From: Cyclina sinensis
Taxonomy: Eukaryota > Mollusca > Bivalvia > Venerida > Veneridae
DNA: 64,000 nucleotides
NCBI GenBank assembly: GCA_012932295.1
Contig: JAAONU010000001.1
Coordinates: forward strand, 58,501,693-58,565,692
Reading direction: 5' to 3'
The stretch's first letter is position 1. Every line of letters starts with the position of its first letter. A model generated the notes under the pieces. That model saw nothing but the letters and a program-made list of their open reading frames with translations, had not been told where the DNA came from and did no database searches. Position numbers and translations under genes: made by a program. This document shows, piece by piece, positions 1-12,000 of the stretch.

Positions 1-354
1 GAAATATGCATTCACATGAAATAATTGAGTAATACAAACTTTCCATGCATATACCGTACTAACATTTTCAGAACAATTTAGGACCATCTCTGATAATCAC
101 AGTAAGTATTAACAAATTTTTCTGAAGTTTACATTTTTACATCACATTCTTGAAAACATCACATGTAATGCCAGTCAATGTATTGGGGTAAAAACTGCTC
201 ATATCTAGCTAAAATTCCTCTTAAAATTCAAAACTGTCTTACTCTCACATCTTAATTTAAGTATTCACAATTTGTAGTTAACTGTATTCATTTCTTATGA
301 CCAGTTTTTTTATCATTCATTTCTCCTGCAATATAGACATATGTATGGGTCTAC

Positions 355-536
355 CTAATGATTTAATGCTGCAATTCTGTTTCAGTGCTCTACACAACTC
401 AGCCCTGCTGAGTCAGTGACTGATCTGGTTGTTGCGTAGATCAAGTGCTTGAAGAGTACTATTTGCTGCCACGCCTTCACAAAATATGGTAAAAGCATTG
501 TCTAGCATCCCCAGAGCATTCCATTCCAGACATAAA
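355..536 (-). CDS. LRRC45: LRRC45-like exon 5, contains an in-frame TGA
   Basis: A 182-nt exon (acceptor TTTTTCAG, donor TTAG|GTAGAC) that holds one frame from end to end. It encodes [20 protein letters not shown], then [13 protein letters not shown], a TGA at 413-415, then [16 protein letters not shown]. The flanking sequence on both sides of the stop is conserved LRRC45. Confidence 0.82.
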
Positions 537-3500
537 CTGAAAAATTCATTTCTAATTTTATCATTTTCAGATTTCAAAAATCACCATACACTTTTACATA
601 AGAAAATATAAATTGTATGCTACTGCTTAGAACTTAGGAATTCCGTAAATTAATAATTATAAATATCATTTTTAAATTGACATTTTATAGCTTTTTTATG
701 ACTTACTTAGTTCAAGCTCTCTGTATCAATTTCAATCAGGCAAAATTTGAGAATAACGGGACTAATGCTTCAATGCAATACTATGGTAACACTTCTCTTA
801 CACTGACCTATAATGGTACTTGAACCTGAGCCAATGAATGCCCTGCTTACACATTATGTCTTTTCTGATAAAAACATGTTTTCTTCCAAAGTTAAACCCA
901 TTTTTTTTTAATTTGCAGTCGCTAAATAGCAAATGGCTATTAAATATTCTCTAATTATAAGATAATGATATCTTTTAGAACAATTCCTGAAAAAATTAGC
1001 CTAATTAAAGCATATATATTTAGTTTTTCCTTCACTTTTTTCTTAATACCAAAGGCAGCAGACAGTTAATACCAGTAATAAACCGTTAGTTTTCTGGCGG
1101 TGATAAAGATGTTATTGTTGATTTTCTATACAGTCTGGTTTATCTGCCTTACCTTACTATACTTTTATTATGTCTCAACATCTTGCCTAGTGACTCCGCT
1201 GCAGGGACCTCTAATGTTGTTACCCTGTGGACAGAAATCATATCATGTAACTATAAATAAACAGATAATTCACCTCAAATCCAAACTAGGGATTCTTTTA
1301 TTAAACAAAATTTCTACAGACATGGCAGAAACTTCAAATTTTGAAATATATGTATTCAAATTTAAAAGAAAACAAAAAGCTTCTTTACTAAATAAGCCTT
1401 TTATATTCAGAAGGAAAATGACATGGGGTAAAGCCTTTCAATATAAATCTAAAATGTTAAACTTTATGAACTAGACCTGTTTATTGTCATTTCTATTAAA
1501 ATAAAGTGATAAATGGAGATGTGAAAGTAACTTGCAAATAATCAATATTCAACTTCATCTAAAATAGATTATCATCTTTATTCACTTCATTTCTCCTTCA
1601 GTTTCATAATGGACACAGTTAAATTCAATTCAGTAGAAGACTTTTTCAACTGAGACCTTTTTTCATTTAATAAATGCACATTTTCATTGTTCTAGTAATT
1701 TTTCAAAATAAAAAAATATCAATAAGTATTAATTAGTATTAACCTTCAAATCAAGTTTCCTCACATAGGTATTCCTTGAAAAGCCATGAGCTAAGCCCTT
1801 GACAGCTGCAAATATAGGAAACAAATAATTTATAGTATTCTTTGCTTTAAACAGAAAGTAATATGGTCAATTTTTCATATACATCGTAATGTCCTAGATA
1901 ATTAACTCCCTTGAAAATTAAGCAAAAGTTCTGCAACAGTCAATAAATAGAATTCTTTGAATGTGATTCATATAACACTATCGAAAAAAGCATTTGAAAT
2001 ACCTATAAAATACCTAAAGTTCCAACTTTCTTGTTTCATTCTTTTGCTTTATTTTTTGCAGATGATAAAAAATAGCTTTATTTTACTATTCAACTCCACA
2101 AGTCATAATTTTGTAAGAAAAATGAGAGCTCCATATATAAATGATTGAAATTCTTTCCTTCACTGCCTGAATGACCCTCGGTGGTCCGGGGTGCAGGCTT
2201 CAAACCTGTAGGTGATTAGCGTCACAGTGGTTCAATTCCACCTTTCAGGCGAAAGCAACAAATTTTGTAGAAAATCTGGGCAAGGAACATCAATCAAAAT
2301 GAACAATGATTACATTGTAAAAATACTCTGCATGGAAAAATTTGAATATATAGTTGTTATTCAACTACTTATTTTTTAATAAGAAAGACTAGTTCTTACC
2401 AAATGTTTTTAATATTAACGTTTGTTCTTGAAGTTTTGTAGTAGACAAGGTACACATTCTAAATTTAGTAAAGTTTCTCTTAGAAATCGCATGTTATCAA
2501 TTCTCAACACATACAAGAATAAAACACATGCTGTAAAAGCTTAATAACTTCAGTAACACTTTATTTAGACTGTACTTTAGGACATGTACTTTCTTGTTTG
2601 AGTATTTAATGTCTCATTCATGCAGGAATGACTTAAATGTCTTCTTTAACTTGACATCATATATTGTTTGCATAATTAATTATGGCAATTAAACATATAG
2701 TTGTTTTTTGTTATAAAAAAAACATCATCAAAAAACCTCAGTATATAAATATAAAGAGAAAATTTGAATAAATGTTTTATTAAAACCAAGAAAGCTTCTT
2801 GTAAACTGTCATATGGACAGGTGTTTTAATGTCAGTTAAGTATCAATGACATGTAAGAATTGGTTTGATAAAACATTTTAACTCAAAGCACTGCAGCATT
2901 AGGGTAGCAGGGTTCTCTGCATGATGAACTGCAATGTGTTCAATCTTGTGTTTAACTTAGTAAGAACCATCTAACAACTCTAAGAATGTACTGGGAAACC
3001 CTGCTGCTGCTATGAACTACAGTGAAGGATATTATTTTTTCTTCAGTAACATGTTTTTAATAATTATCAAATAATCAATTAGAGTTAAAATTATCAATGT
3101 TAACTTAAAAAAACTATTTAAGTTAAATTAGGGGTCTAATGATAAAGAAATTTTTTTAAAGTGAACTCAATTTGAACAAGCATTGTCAGTCTTTACTAAA
3201 ATATATTCATTGCAAAAATTGTTTTACTTCCACTGAGTAAAGCTGAAAACTAAAATATATAACTATACTGGAAGGTATATTTTCTGTTTTATCCATCTTA
3301 GAGGCTAATTTTAATGAAGTCTATTTTACTTCAAAATTAAATCACTTCTGAACATTCACTGTTACCAGCAAATACAGTCCACACTCGGCATGTCAACGTA
3401 GCTTCAGTCGAATTTCCGACTGAGTCAAATTATTTTTCAGTTCCCATCAATAACCCTTCTTTATTTATATAATTTAACTCCTGTTAAGCCGAATTTGACA

Positions 3501-5689
3501 AGTGCGAACTTTGGTTATGTCGATGGTATATTCGAGATATCAAGAGCGGACTGTATCTTGCATCATGCATCATTAATTAAATCAAATCACATGAATCAAA
3601 AACTTTGGAATAATTCTGTTACATAATGGTTAAACTGTCTTAAACAAATACCTTAGCACTGAACTATCAAGCTGAACTTTGATCAAAATATACTAAACTT
3701 TACCATCTTCACTTAGCATGCAGTCAGCAAACTTGTACTCAGCAAATATGTGGTCAGCGGCAATTATTTTCCCCAATACAGCGCATGTCTTGCTGGTCAG
3801 ACTGTTGGTAGAGAGGTTCAGTACCAGTCGCTCTTTCTTAGAAGAGTGCTCCAAGCTGAAATATATATTTAGTAAGCCAGAAATCACAACCTTGAACATT
3901 GTAAGTGGACGAATTTTAACTTTCTTCACAGAATAACGACATTGAAACACGCATTCTTTTCGAATCTATGAACTTATTTCAATTTCCTTCTTTACATTAG
4001 ACAGAATTAGCTCAATGCAAGCAAACTCATTAAAAACTTTTCAATGTGTGCAATACTTAAGACAAGTACAAAGTTGACCAGTCAGATTTGTTCCCCAATA
4101 TTTCCCTCAATGTATCATTGTAATATTATAATTCTAGAGTAATATAGTATTGTTTGATCAATAACATTCATATTTACTGACAATAATATGCCTTATATAT
4201 CAGACACAGAATAACTGTAGTGCATTTAATGTTATAATACAGTAATACATGAATGTTAAAATGAGTTTGTTCAAGTTACTCATTACAAGCTTTCTTATTT
4301 TAAGTTAGATATTGTATAACTAATTGTAACTCCTAAAGGAGAGTATTACTGATTTTTGCAAGAACAAGCATGCTGCCAAGTTATCTAAAAGCTGAACTCA
4401 TGTTCTCCTGAATGTCGTCTCACTTCTCCCTCCCTTTGTTTTTGTCAATAATTAAAGCTATGGTAGAAGTCACTTCTCCCTAATTAAAGCTGAGGTAGAA
4501 GTCACTTCTCCCTAATTAAAGCTGAGGTAGAAGTCACTTCTCCCTCATTAAAGCTGAGGTAGAAGTCACTTCTCCCTAATTAAAGCTGAGGTAGAAGTCA
4601 CTTCTCCCTAATTAAAGCTGAGATAGAAGTCACTTCTCCCTAATTAAAGCTATGGTAGAAGTCACTTCTCCCTAATTAAAGCTGAGGTAGAAGTCACTTC
4701 TCCCTCATTAAAGCTGAGGTAGAAGTCACTTCTCCCTAATTAAAGCTGAGGTAGAAGTCACTTCTCCCTAATTAAAGCTGAGATAGAAGTCACTTCTCCC
4801 TAATTAAAGCTATGGTAGAAGTCACTTCTCCCTAATTAAAGCTGAGGTAGAAGTCACTTCTCCCTAATTAAAGCTGAGGTAGAAGTCACTTCTCCCTAAT
4901 TAAAGCTGAGGTAGAAGTCACTTCTCCCTAATTAAAGCTATGGTAGAAGTCACTTCTCCCTAATTAAAGCTGAGGTAGAAGTCACTTCTCCCTAATTAAA
5001 GCTGAGGTAGAAGTCACTTCTCCCTAATTAAAGCTGAGATAGAAGTCACTTCTCCCTAATTAAAGCTATGGTAGAAGTCACTTCTCCCTAATTAAAGCTG
5101 AGGTAGAAGTCACTTCTCCCTAATTAAAGCTGAGGTAGAAGTCACTTCTCCCTAATTAAAGCTGAGATAGAAGTCACTTCTCCCTAATTAAAGCTATGGT
5201 AGAAGTCACTTCTCCCTAATTAAAGCTGAGGTAGAAGTCACTTCTCCCTAATTAAAGCTGAGGTAGAAGTCACTTCTCCCTAATTAAAGCTGAGGTAGAA
5301 GTCACTTCTCCCTCATTAAAGCTGAGGTAGAAGTCACTTCTCCCTAATTAAAGCTGAGGCAGAAGTCACTTCTCCCTAATTAAAGCTGAGGCAGAAGTCA
5401 CTTCTCCCTAATTAAAGCTGAGGCAGAAGTCACTTCTCCCTAATTAAAGCTGAGGCAGAAGTCACTTCTCCCTAATTAAAGCTGAGGTAGAAATCGCTTG
5501 TCCCTAAAACTTGACTTTAACTTTGTCACAATGAGGTTTACCAGCATCCTCACGATAAACAGACATGAAATGAAAATGTTAACCTTTTTCCTTTCCCTAC
5601 CTTTTCAGCAAATTAACTACACAGTCTTGGGCCTCTAAACCATGTTCTTTACACAGTCGTACAAAGCCATGCTTAAACTCTTCCACCAT
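355..5689 (-). CDS. LRRC45: LRRC45-like centrosomal leucine-rich repeat protein, 5' half (5 exons, partial)
   Basis: Five minus-strand segments bounded by AG/GT sites encode the N-terminal LRR part of LRRC45, in vertebrates a centrosome-linker protein. Exons are 5601-5689, 3704-3855, 1744-1805, 1153-1224 and 355-536; the gene continues beyond the left edge, where the coiled-coil half should lie. Recognisable stretches in order are [63 protein letters not shown] and [13 protein letters not shown], each aligning with the order of human LRRC45 as I know it. Exon 4 needs one base removed in a CCC run to stay in frame, and exon 5 has an in-frame TGA. The gene is therefore either damaged or miscalled at two sites. 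A tRNA-Sec gene lies in intron 2 and a satellite in intron 1. Identity is firm; functionality is not. Confidence 0.85.
1153..1224 (-). CDS. LRRC45: LRRC45-like exon 4, carries a +1 frameshift
   Basis: The acceptor is TGTCCACAG and the donor AG|GTAAGG. The first half reads GNNIRG in the frame expected from exon 3 (phase 0). The second half reads [16 protein letters not shown] in the frame required by exon 5. The two frames differ by one base at the GGG run 1204-1206 (CCC on the coding strand). Confidence 0.8.
1744..1805 (-). CDS. LRRC45: LRRC45-like exon 3
   Basis: A 62-nt exon with acceptor TATATTTGCAG and donor GAAG|GTTAAT. It encodes [21 protein letters not shown], the counterpart of the human segment ending FLDLK. 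Phase is 1 in, 0 out. Confidence 0.8.
2134..2141 (+). promoter_or_regulatory. TATA box of the tRNA-Sec gene
   Basis: TATATAAA lies 24-31 bp upstream of the tRNA. Animal tRNA-Sec genes use an external (type 3) Pol III promoter with a TATA element near -30 and a proximal sequence element near -60. I could not assign the proximal element by eye. Confidence 0.7.
2165..2251 (+). tRNA. tRNA-Sec(TCA): Selenocysteine tRNA (anticodon TCA)
   Basis: The 87-nt gene carries the hallmarks of tRNA-Sec. It has a long acceptor stem beginning GCCTGAATG and closing CTTTCAGGC, an extended D stem, the anticodon arm GCAGGC-TTCAAAC-CTGT with anticodon TCA, a long variable arm (GTGAT/GTCAC) and the T arm GTGGTTCAATTCCAC. 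It matches vertebrate tRNA-Sec almost base for base in the anticodon and T arms, and ends with discriminator G. It decodes UGA as selenocysteine when a SECIS element is present. A TATA box and a T4 terminator flank it at the expected distances. It is nested in an intron of the LRRC45-like gene on the opposite strand. Confidence 0.97.
2263..2266 (+). terminator. Pol III terminator of tRNA-Sec
   Basis: TTTT lies 12 nt after the tRNA 3' end, which is a minimal RNA polymerase III stop signal. Confidence 0.65.
3704..3855 (-). CDS. LRRC45: LRRC45-like exon 2
   Basis: The acceptor ATATTTCAG ends just before 3855 and the donor GATG|GTAAAG is at 3704. The encoded [20 protein letters not shown] and [10 protein letters not shown] are the first LRRs of LRRC45. 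Phase is 2 in, 1 out. Confidence 0.85.
4410..5506. repeat. 32-bp satellite, about 33 copies, in LRRC45 intron 1
   Basis: Near-perfect tandem copies of a 32-bp unit containing GTCACTTCTCCCTAATTAAA followed by GCTGAGGTAGAA. Variants recur in order: 'CTATGG' (A), 'CTGAGG' (B), 'CTGAGATAG' (C), 'CTGAGGCAG' (D) and a CTCATT form. They give blocks such as A-B-B-C and A-B-B-B-C, i.e. a higher-order 128-190 bp repeat, and a run of D units at the right end. The array stops about 95 bp from the exon 1 donor. Confidence 0.95.
5601..5689 (-). CDS. LRRC45: LRRC45-like exon 1 (start codon)
   Basis: ATG at 5689 opens 29 codons ([17 protein letters not shown]...) plus two bases, then the donor AG|GTAGGG at 5601/5600. 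It corresponds to the short helical N-terminus of LRRC45 before the first LRR. Phase 2 matches exon 2. Confidence 0.82.
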
Positions 5690-7029
5690 TATGCTGCCCT
5701 AGGATTCCAAGCTATTAGTTTTCTGGAAATAAATATATCTTTATTCATGGCTGAATGGAGAGAGTAGCATATTCATGCTTATTTTCTTTAAAAAAATCAT
5801 ACAAATTATGAATTCTTAAATTTCTTTAACAAAATTATCACACAGTCATACCTATAAGTATAATAATATTCAAGTACATATATTTCAATATCTCTCTGTA
5901 ACTACCCCAGAAAGTACACATAACTGTAATGTGAATTAATACATACTACATAAGAATACCTGAAAATGTGATGGCAACAAAAGAAGTTCAACACTGAAAA
6001 TAGGAATTCTAGACTCTACGTCTAGCCTTCTTCAAGAAAATAAGAAAGCTTCTAAATTGTTCTTGTCCACTAGCAAATGCAAATCAATTTCTGCATCAGG
6101 CTTGTGAAAATTTTCTTAGCTTACTAAACAAGTCCAGATTATTTCATCCATTCACAATGTCAGCATTTACTAAACTAATGCAATCATCCCCAGTAAATCC
6201 TTATTTGGTTATTATCTCATATATCGATAGAAAAATAGAAATCTTACATCCAAACCCACACAACAGTAAATATTCTGGTCACAGTCCTACAATGTTGAGA
6301 ACATTTATTTCTGACACTGTCCAAATTTGGCTCTTGTCAATCATATTTTGTCATATGCTCAGAGTAAGACTTTGATTCTGACAAAGCAACCAACAAGAGT
6401 TGTTAAAAAATAAATCATAAAATCAAAATGAGTTTGTTCACAAAACAAATAACAGTTATGTGGTGCAGGGCATTAAGCAACACATAGTGCACCTGCTAAA
6501 AATCATTAGAATGTGTAATGTAATTTCATTTAATTGAGTTTACCATATTGTTACAATAGACAATCAACTCTGGTGTAATAATGTCCGAAATTAAGTCCTG
6601 TCATGTTGAAGAAAAAAATGCCAACGAGTGAGCCAAATCATGAGATAAATCTACATCTGGAGAAAAATAATTTGTAGCTTCCCATAAAAATGACAAATAA
6701 GTACCAACATATGTGTAACTGTCAAAAATGTCCGAATTTACAACCTTGACCAGAAGAGATAATAAGCATACATGTGAACTTTAAGGCCTGTAGATAAAAG
6801 CTATTAGTATTTCAATGTATCTACTGGTCTAACCGACAACAAAATCAAGTACTGATAAACATTCAGGCAAATGCATGATTTTATTTGTTACTTTCATCTA
6901 CAAATTACTCACAGCCGAAATCTTGCCTGTTGTAAAATCTCATTAGGTGAAGTAATTGCTATTAATTAGCCAATGAAAGTGGCAGTTAGAAAGCATGTCA
7001 GTGTTTACATGATTCAATGACATTGTTCT
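5690..7029. other. Intergenic, AT-rich; LRRC45 upstream region
   Basis: Upstream of the LRRC45 start and before the first LINE relic. I see no supported gene or element; the short open frames have no recognisable content. Confidence 0.4.
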
Positions 7030-8078
7030 AGTGACTCATATTTTTGGCAATGGGTGTTTTAGGATAAATGTAAAATCTACTGGCGCAAGTTTAAATCTAG
7101 GCTCAGTCTTAGGACACCTCTTGTTTCTTGCTTACATAAATGACCTCCTACTTAATATAAATTCCAAAGGCCACCTGTTTGCAGATGATACTGTGATATA
7201 CATTGTTCTGACATCTGCAAACCAATTGGTTACCCTCCAAAATGACCTAAATCAATTAGTTAGAAATGTGGGAGTTGGAGTGGGATATAAAATTCAAACC
7301 CTCCAAGTGTCAAGTTATCCATGTCAAAAAAAAGGAAACATCTTATCCCAACACAATACTACCTCCATGGAGTCCAACTAGAATCGTTTACCACTGCAAA
7401 ATACCTAGGTGTGGATATCTCAGATAACCTTACATGGGTCCATTAAGTCCATAGCTTACCAGACATTAGTCAGACACCAGCTTGAATACGGGTCCAAAGT
7501 ATGGTCCCCCTACACCAAAACACTAATAGATCAAACTGAAAATGTCAAAAGAAGGACAGCCCGTTGGATCAAGTTAGATTATGGTCAGATTTCAAGTGTA
7601 ACTGACATGCTCCACTCCCTTAATCTCCGGCAACTTTAACTCAGGCGTACAGATGCTAGGTTATCCCTGTTCTATAAGATTCACCCTAGTCTGCTTGCTA
7701 TTCCCACTGAAGAATACCTGACAGCCCTCTCCCGAACATCCCGCTGTGGGCATCCCCTGAGGTATAGGTTATTAACCGAAACTTCAGACTACTATAAATT
7801 CTCTTTTTTCCAAGGACTATGTACCATTGGAACCACTTACCACCTACTCCTTCCCTTCTCTCTACCCAGAGCAGTCCAGGGCAGCCATATCTAGCACTGA
7901 ACATGATTGTCTCAGCCTAGTTGTCCTGTCCCCTGATTTTAACATTTTTAATCTTTTTTTCTTTTAGGCTCTTTTAAACAACTCTCTTTAACCTTCTTAT
8001 AATCTCTGATGTGCAAACATGTCTACGTCCCCATGAGGCCAGGGTTGGACATTACTGGAAGATATAGATAGACAGATC
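7030..8078 (+). mobile_element. Decayed non-LTR retrotransposon (LINE), RT C-terminal half to 3' end
   Basis: Broken frames carry reverse-transcriptase motifs in order. GSVLGHLLFLAYINDLL and LFADDTVIY (the catalytic DD) are at 7100-7200, then the thumb/C-terminal region with YQTLVRHQLEYGSKVWSP and RRTARWI at 7450-7570. The tail follows with LSLFYKIHPSLLAIPTEEYL. The copy ends near a short GATA-like simple repeat (agatatagatagacag). Frameshifts and stops make it a pseudogene. The family resembles jockey/CR1-type LINEs, but the clade is not assigned. Confidence 0.85.
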
Positions 8079-8939
8079 TACTGATATTCTGACTGTAGTA
8101 ACCTGGCCTATGATCTCAGTTTGGAACACCCATCCAAGTAGTAACCAAGGATAATGTTGCTTAACTTGCTAACATTCTCAGACACTCCAACAATGTCACT
8201 AAAAAGCTAGCCCAACACCGAGGCTGTTGGAAATGCCTTATCTATCCAGTGTCCACTACATGACAAAAATCTACTGGTGAAGGCTAAAAAAAAGTTCACA
8301 TGTATAACTGATACAACTGATTTTGACATATAAAAAGTTTAATCGAGAACTGATGCAATGCAAAAACAGGGCAAGAAAGTTTGACAGATTTTAACTTTTG
8401 AAGAGCCTGTAATCAAGCCTAAACATGATCTTTGCTCATTAAACTCATTATTTTATTTAACACCATTCTTAAGAACTGTTGTGTGATTCGCATATCGTAA
8501 ACAAAATATTGCAATATGCACTTAGCTTACACTTTTCTGTATAACTTTGCTCAATTCTTTTCACGATCTACTCGTTTTAATTTTCGATTTTCCTCTTTTT
8601 TTGGTCGGAATTGATCCGCATCACTAAAACGCACGCAACTCCATGTGCATATTTTGGATCAAACTTTTGCAATCGCCTAGCTGATATTTACCTCTTAAAA
8701 CAAATATAAAAAACAACAAAGAAGTTTTATTTTTTATGCTGAAAATATACATATGAATAATTATAGCGACGGTGAAAGCAAAAAGAAAAACTAAATAAAA
8801 AACAAGCGTAACCTATGATAAGCTTTTTTCACTAAAATACTATCATACTACTATTTCATTGGTTTAAGCGTCCTAGAAAAGTTGTTAGAAGTTTTAGAGA
8901 ATGAATAATAACTAAAGAAAATACGTCTGACTCATAATC

Positions 8940-9003
8940 ATGGCACATGAAGCTGCAAGAGTTGCTAGACGACTTGAAGAGGCAAAAGAAACTAAAGTTT
9001 TAG
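8940..9003 (+). CDS. LRRC20: LRRC20-like exon 1
   Basis: ATG at 8940, 21 codons plus one base, donor TTTTAG|GTCATAG. The encoded ARVARRLEEAKETK matches the LRRC20 N-terminal helix. Confidence 0.82.
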
Positions 9004-12000
9004 GTCATAGATTCACATTTCAATTGCCAAATAGTCTTAATTAAAAGAAATTTGACAGTCCTGATTCACGGGTTACACTGAACACCGAAATCTACTTTGG
9101 ACCGAAATCTACCGAATTCTACTTTGCAGGACCGAAATCTACTCAGTACAGCCAAGATATGGCATTATTTTTTAATGTTTGAGTTTTTTATGATAAATTA
9201 CATTATAAACAACTTATATTTCAAATTTCAATTGAAAAGTTTATTTAGTAAAAAAGTTATATTAATAAATGTAAAAATTATTGAAATCGGTGAGCGTGAA
9301 AATATTACATCGTGACAATCACTATAAAAAAGGTAGTTTTGAAGTACACAATGCAGATCCATGTAAAATTTATTAATAAAACTAACATATTTAGTTCACG
9401 AAAGCAAGAAATGTAATATCCAGGCTACACCACGAGGAGGAACATGGCCCATTATTTTTTTTTAATCGAAAAAAAATCTACGGAAATGATCAAAAAATGA
9501 ATTTAATTCAGATAAATAGATAAGGAATGAACCCGATTTCGATTATTTTTACAGATTTAAAACATTAAACATCAAAGTGTGCGAAATAACGATACGAAAT
9601 GCTCAATACATCAAAAAGATAGAATGCCTAAAAAATAACTGTTATTATTGAAAGACATGAAGCTTTGCAAAAAGAAAAACATAAGAAATTGATAAAACAA
9701 ACATTGATTTAAACAATTTAAAGGTAAAAGCAAAAGGAAAATACTTGTTAAGTTAAAAACAAATCAAAATACAAATGCTAAAAATATTAAATATAATAAA
9801 TGCAATATAAGGCATATAATGTAAAGCACCAGATTAAGAAATATAAGTACAGTTTATGAATGAAAAACAGACTAAAAAATTTAACGTTTTGAGCATATTG
9901 CCAAAATAAGTTTAGGACACATGTAATAATATGGAGATAAAAATTTGTAAAAACATACATACATACACAGAAGATAAGTAAACTCAAAAAGCAATTCCTA
10001 AAAAGTAATCTTGATCAATACAGATAGTGGCCATCAATACAGAGCAATAGTACATCAAATAAAAAGGCAGGATGGTAAATCTTTAAGAATTAATTCGTTA
10101 AACGTTATAATGTATAATTCAGTTTTTATCGAATGTCAAGAAAAATAAATAATATATGTATATAACACTTGTTGTCTTCTAATACAGCGTATATATTTTA
10201 TTAACTTAATATCGGTCCTTACTGAAAAAGCACCAGAAGTGACTTTCGCGTGCACTGTTGTCACGTGACTTAGACTTAGAACGTATACCAGTAGGACACT
10301 TAGATAGCTTTTGTGTAATCATTAATTAAAATCACATTCAGCGAAAATGTTTTAATACATTTTAATATGTATTTAACATATCAAATACTTTTTTTGAGAA
10401 TATTTTTCTACTTCAGCAGTATGAATTACAACGAAATTTGAACATTCGGCATGAACCCAGTTTTTACAATTTTCGCAATGTATGCTGCCATTTAGACATT
10501 CTTTAAAACAAACAACACAAGGAAACTCCATGATTGCGATAAACTTATGCATATTGAAGGTTAGAAGATCGAATTTAAATACGTTTTTGGGATATTACTC
10601 GCGATTTACGAGTAAATTAAAAAAAGGGGTTTGCATCACGTCTTAATACATCAAAACAACTTTGAAAAGTTTGAAAAGAAGAAGGAAATTTTCAAATTAT
10701 AAATATTTACCTACTCATCATTATCAAATTACAAAACTGTATGATAAAAGAAAACTAAACTGTAACCTCTGCATCCACGTGCAAAACGCGGGACATAGTG
10801 CATGGCGGCTTCAGTTTGCGAAAACATTATAATTTTGCTTATCGCAATGCTCCTTTTTAAATGCATTTCTTTAATCATTGATTTCGTGACAATTTAATTT
10901 GATAGCTATAACTGTTCATTATAACGTAATTATTATTTGTTTAATGTACACATCACTGAATCCATTTTGGTTACAATTTGTCAATTTTATAAATACTTAT
11001 AAATATCTTCATAAAATTTATAAATATGTTCATTAAAGACAAAATAAAAAAAACAAACTCTTTTTCCATAAAATTTTATTTTAAAAATCAAACTTTACAA
11101 CTAGTTCTATGTAGTCGCCAGAATAAGTCGTTGCGATTTCCCATACATACATTAATGTTCTCACGCTCACTTAGACACCGCCTGTAACATAATAATATAC
11201 AAGTATTAGCATTTCCAAAAATGCTTGAAATCGCCGTTCAGCCACGTATGACGTCTTATCCATAGATGCATGAATTTTTATGCTTGTCATTCATTAATTT
11301 GATAATTTTATAACATGCTTTGCAGTGAAAAGAATATAAGAATATTACATGTGCAATTTAAACAGAATAAATTTAAGGTAAAAAATACGATATTGCCCCG
11401 ACTCTTATCAAGCATATATAAAACTAGGATATATCCTGATCAAACTCCTCGCACTGGTTTCGTCACGCTTTGCTACTGTTTCTATACTGATCAGGGGAAG
11501 TAACCGCTGAGGGGAGTTTGTATCCTGATTAGAATCGCCCGGAAGCAAGCATTTATTTTTTTCTAGAAGTGCAAGTTTTGGAAAAACAAACAAAACATAC
11601 TCTTATTTAGACTACATTCTCTAGTTAGAAATGACATGTAGCCAAAAATATTGCGATTATCCTGTGTTTATCTTGCAAGAGCCTGAAGACTGGTACTGAG
11701 TTCGTAAATTGATCATGGTATTTTTGAGTTGTACGAATAAGTAACCCGACAAACATGGCGGTTGGGCGAGTCCATTTAGGTATGAAACCACCAATTCAGC
11801 TCAAAAAATGGTACCCGCATAATGGCGGCTAGAAATAGTTCTCAGTTTTCTTGGCTATTTTTAACATTTTTGCCCTAATCTGTGTATTTTTTTTTGCTGG
11901 AATCATTTTGTTTGACTATTTCTGATAGTGTGGTAGCAATTTTATGCTCATATGCATTCAGAATAGAATTCACAATGTGAAATTGTTTCACATACCCCAA

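Noticed and set aside
413..415. TGA in LRRC45 as a selenocysteine codon, given the nearby tRNA-Sec
   Set aside because: LRRC45 is not a known selenoprotein, no Cys occupies this position in relatives, and the gene's other frame break favours an error or a null allele. A SECIS would lie outside the window.
1100..1474. 124-codon plus-strand frame
   Set aside because: It overlaps LRRC45 exon 4 on the opposite strand and has no recognisable domain; the antisense exon explains the conserved part.
9787..9987. Hydrophobic 66-codon minus-strand frame inside the 3.5-kb transposon
   Set aside because: A low-complexity AT-rich frame with biased F/Y/L/I content and no homology to transposase or membrane protein families that I know.
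11315..11503. Short frames on both strands near an 'agtttg...caaactcc' region inside the transposon
   Set aside because: No domain content; overlapping frames on opposite strands indicate chance.
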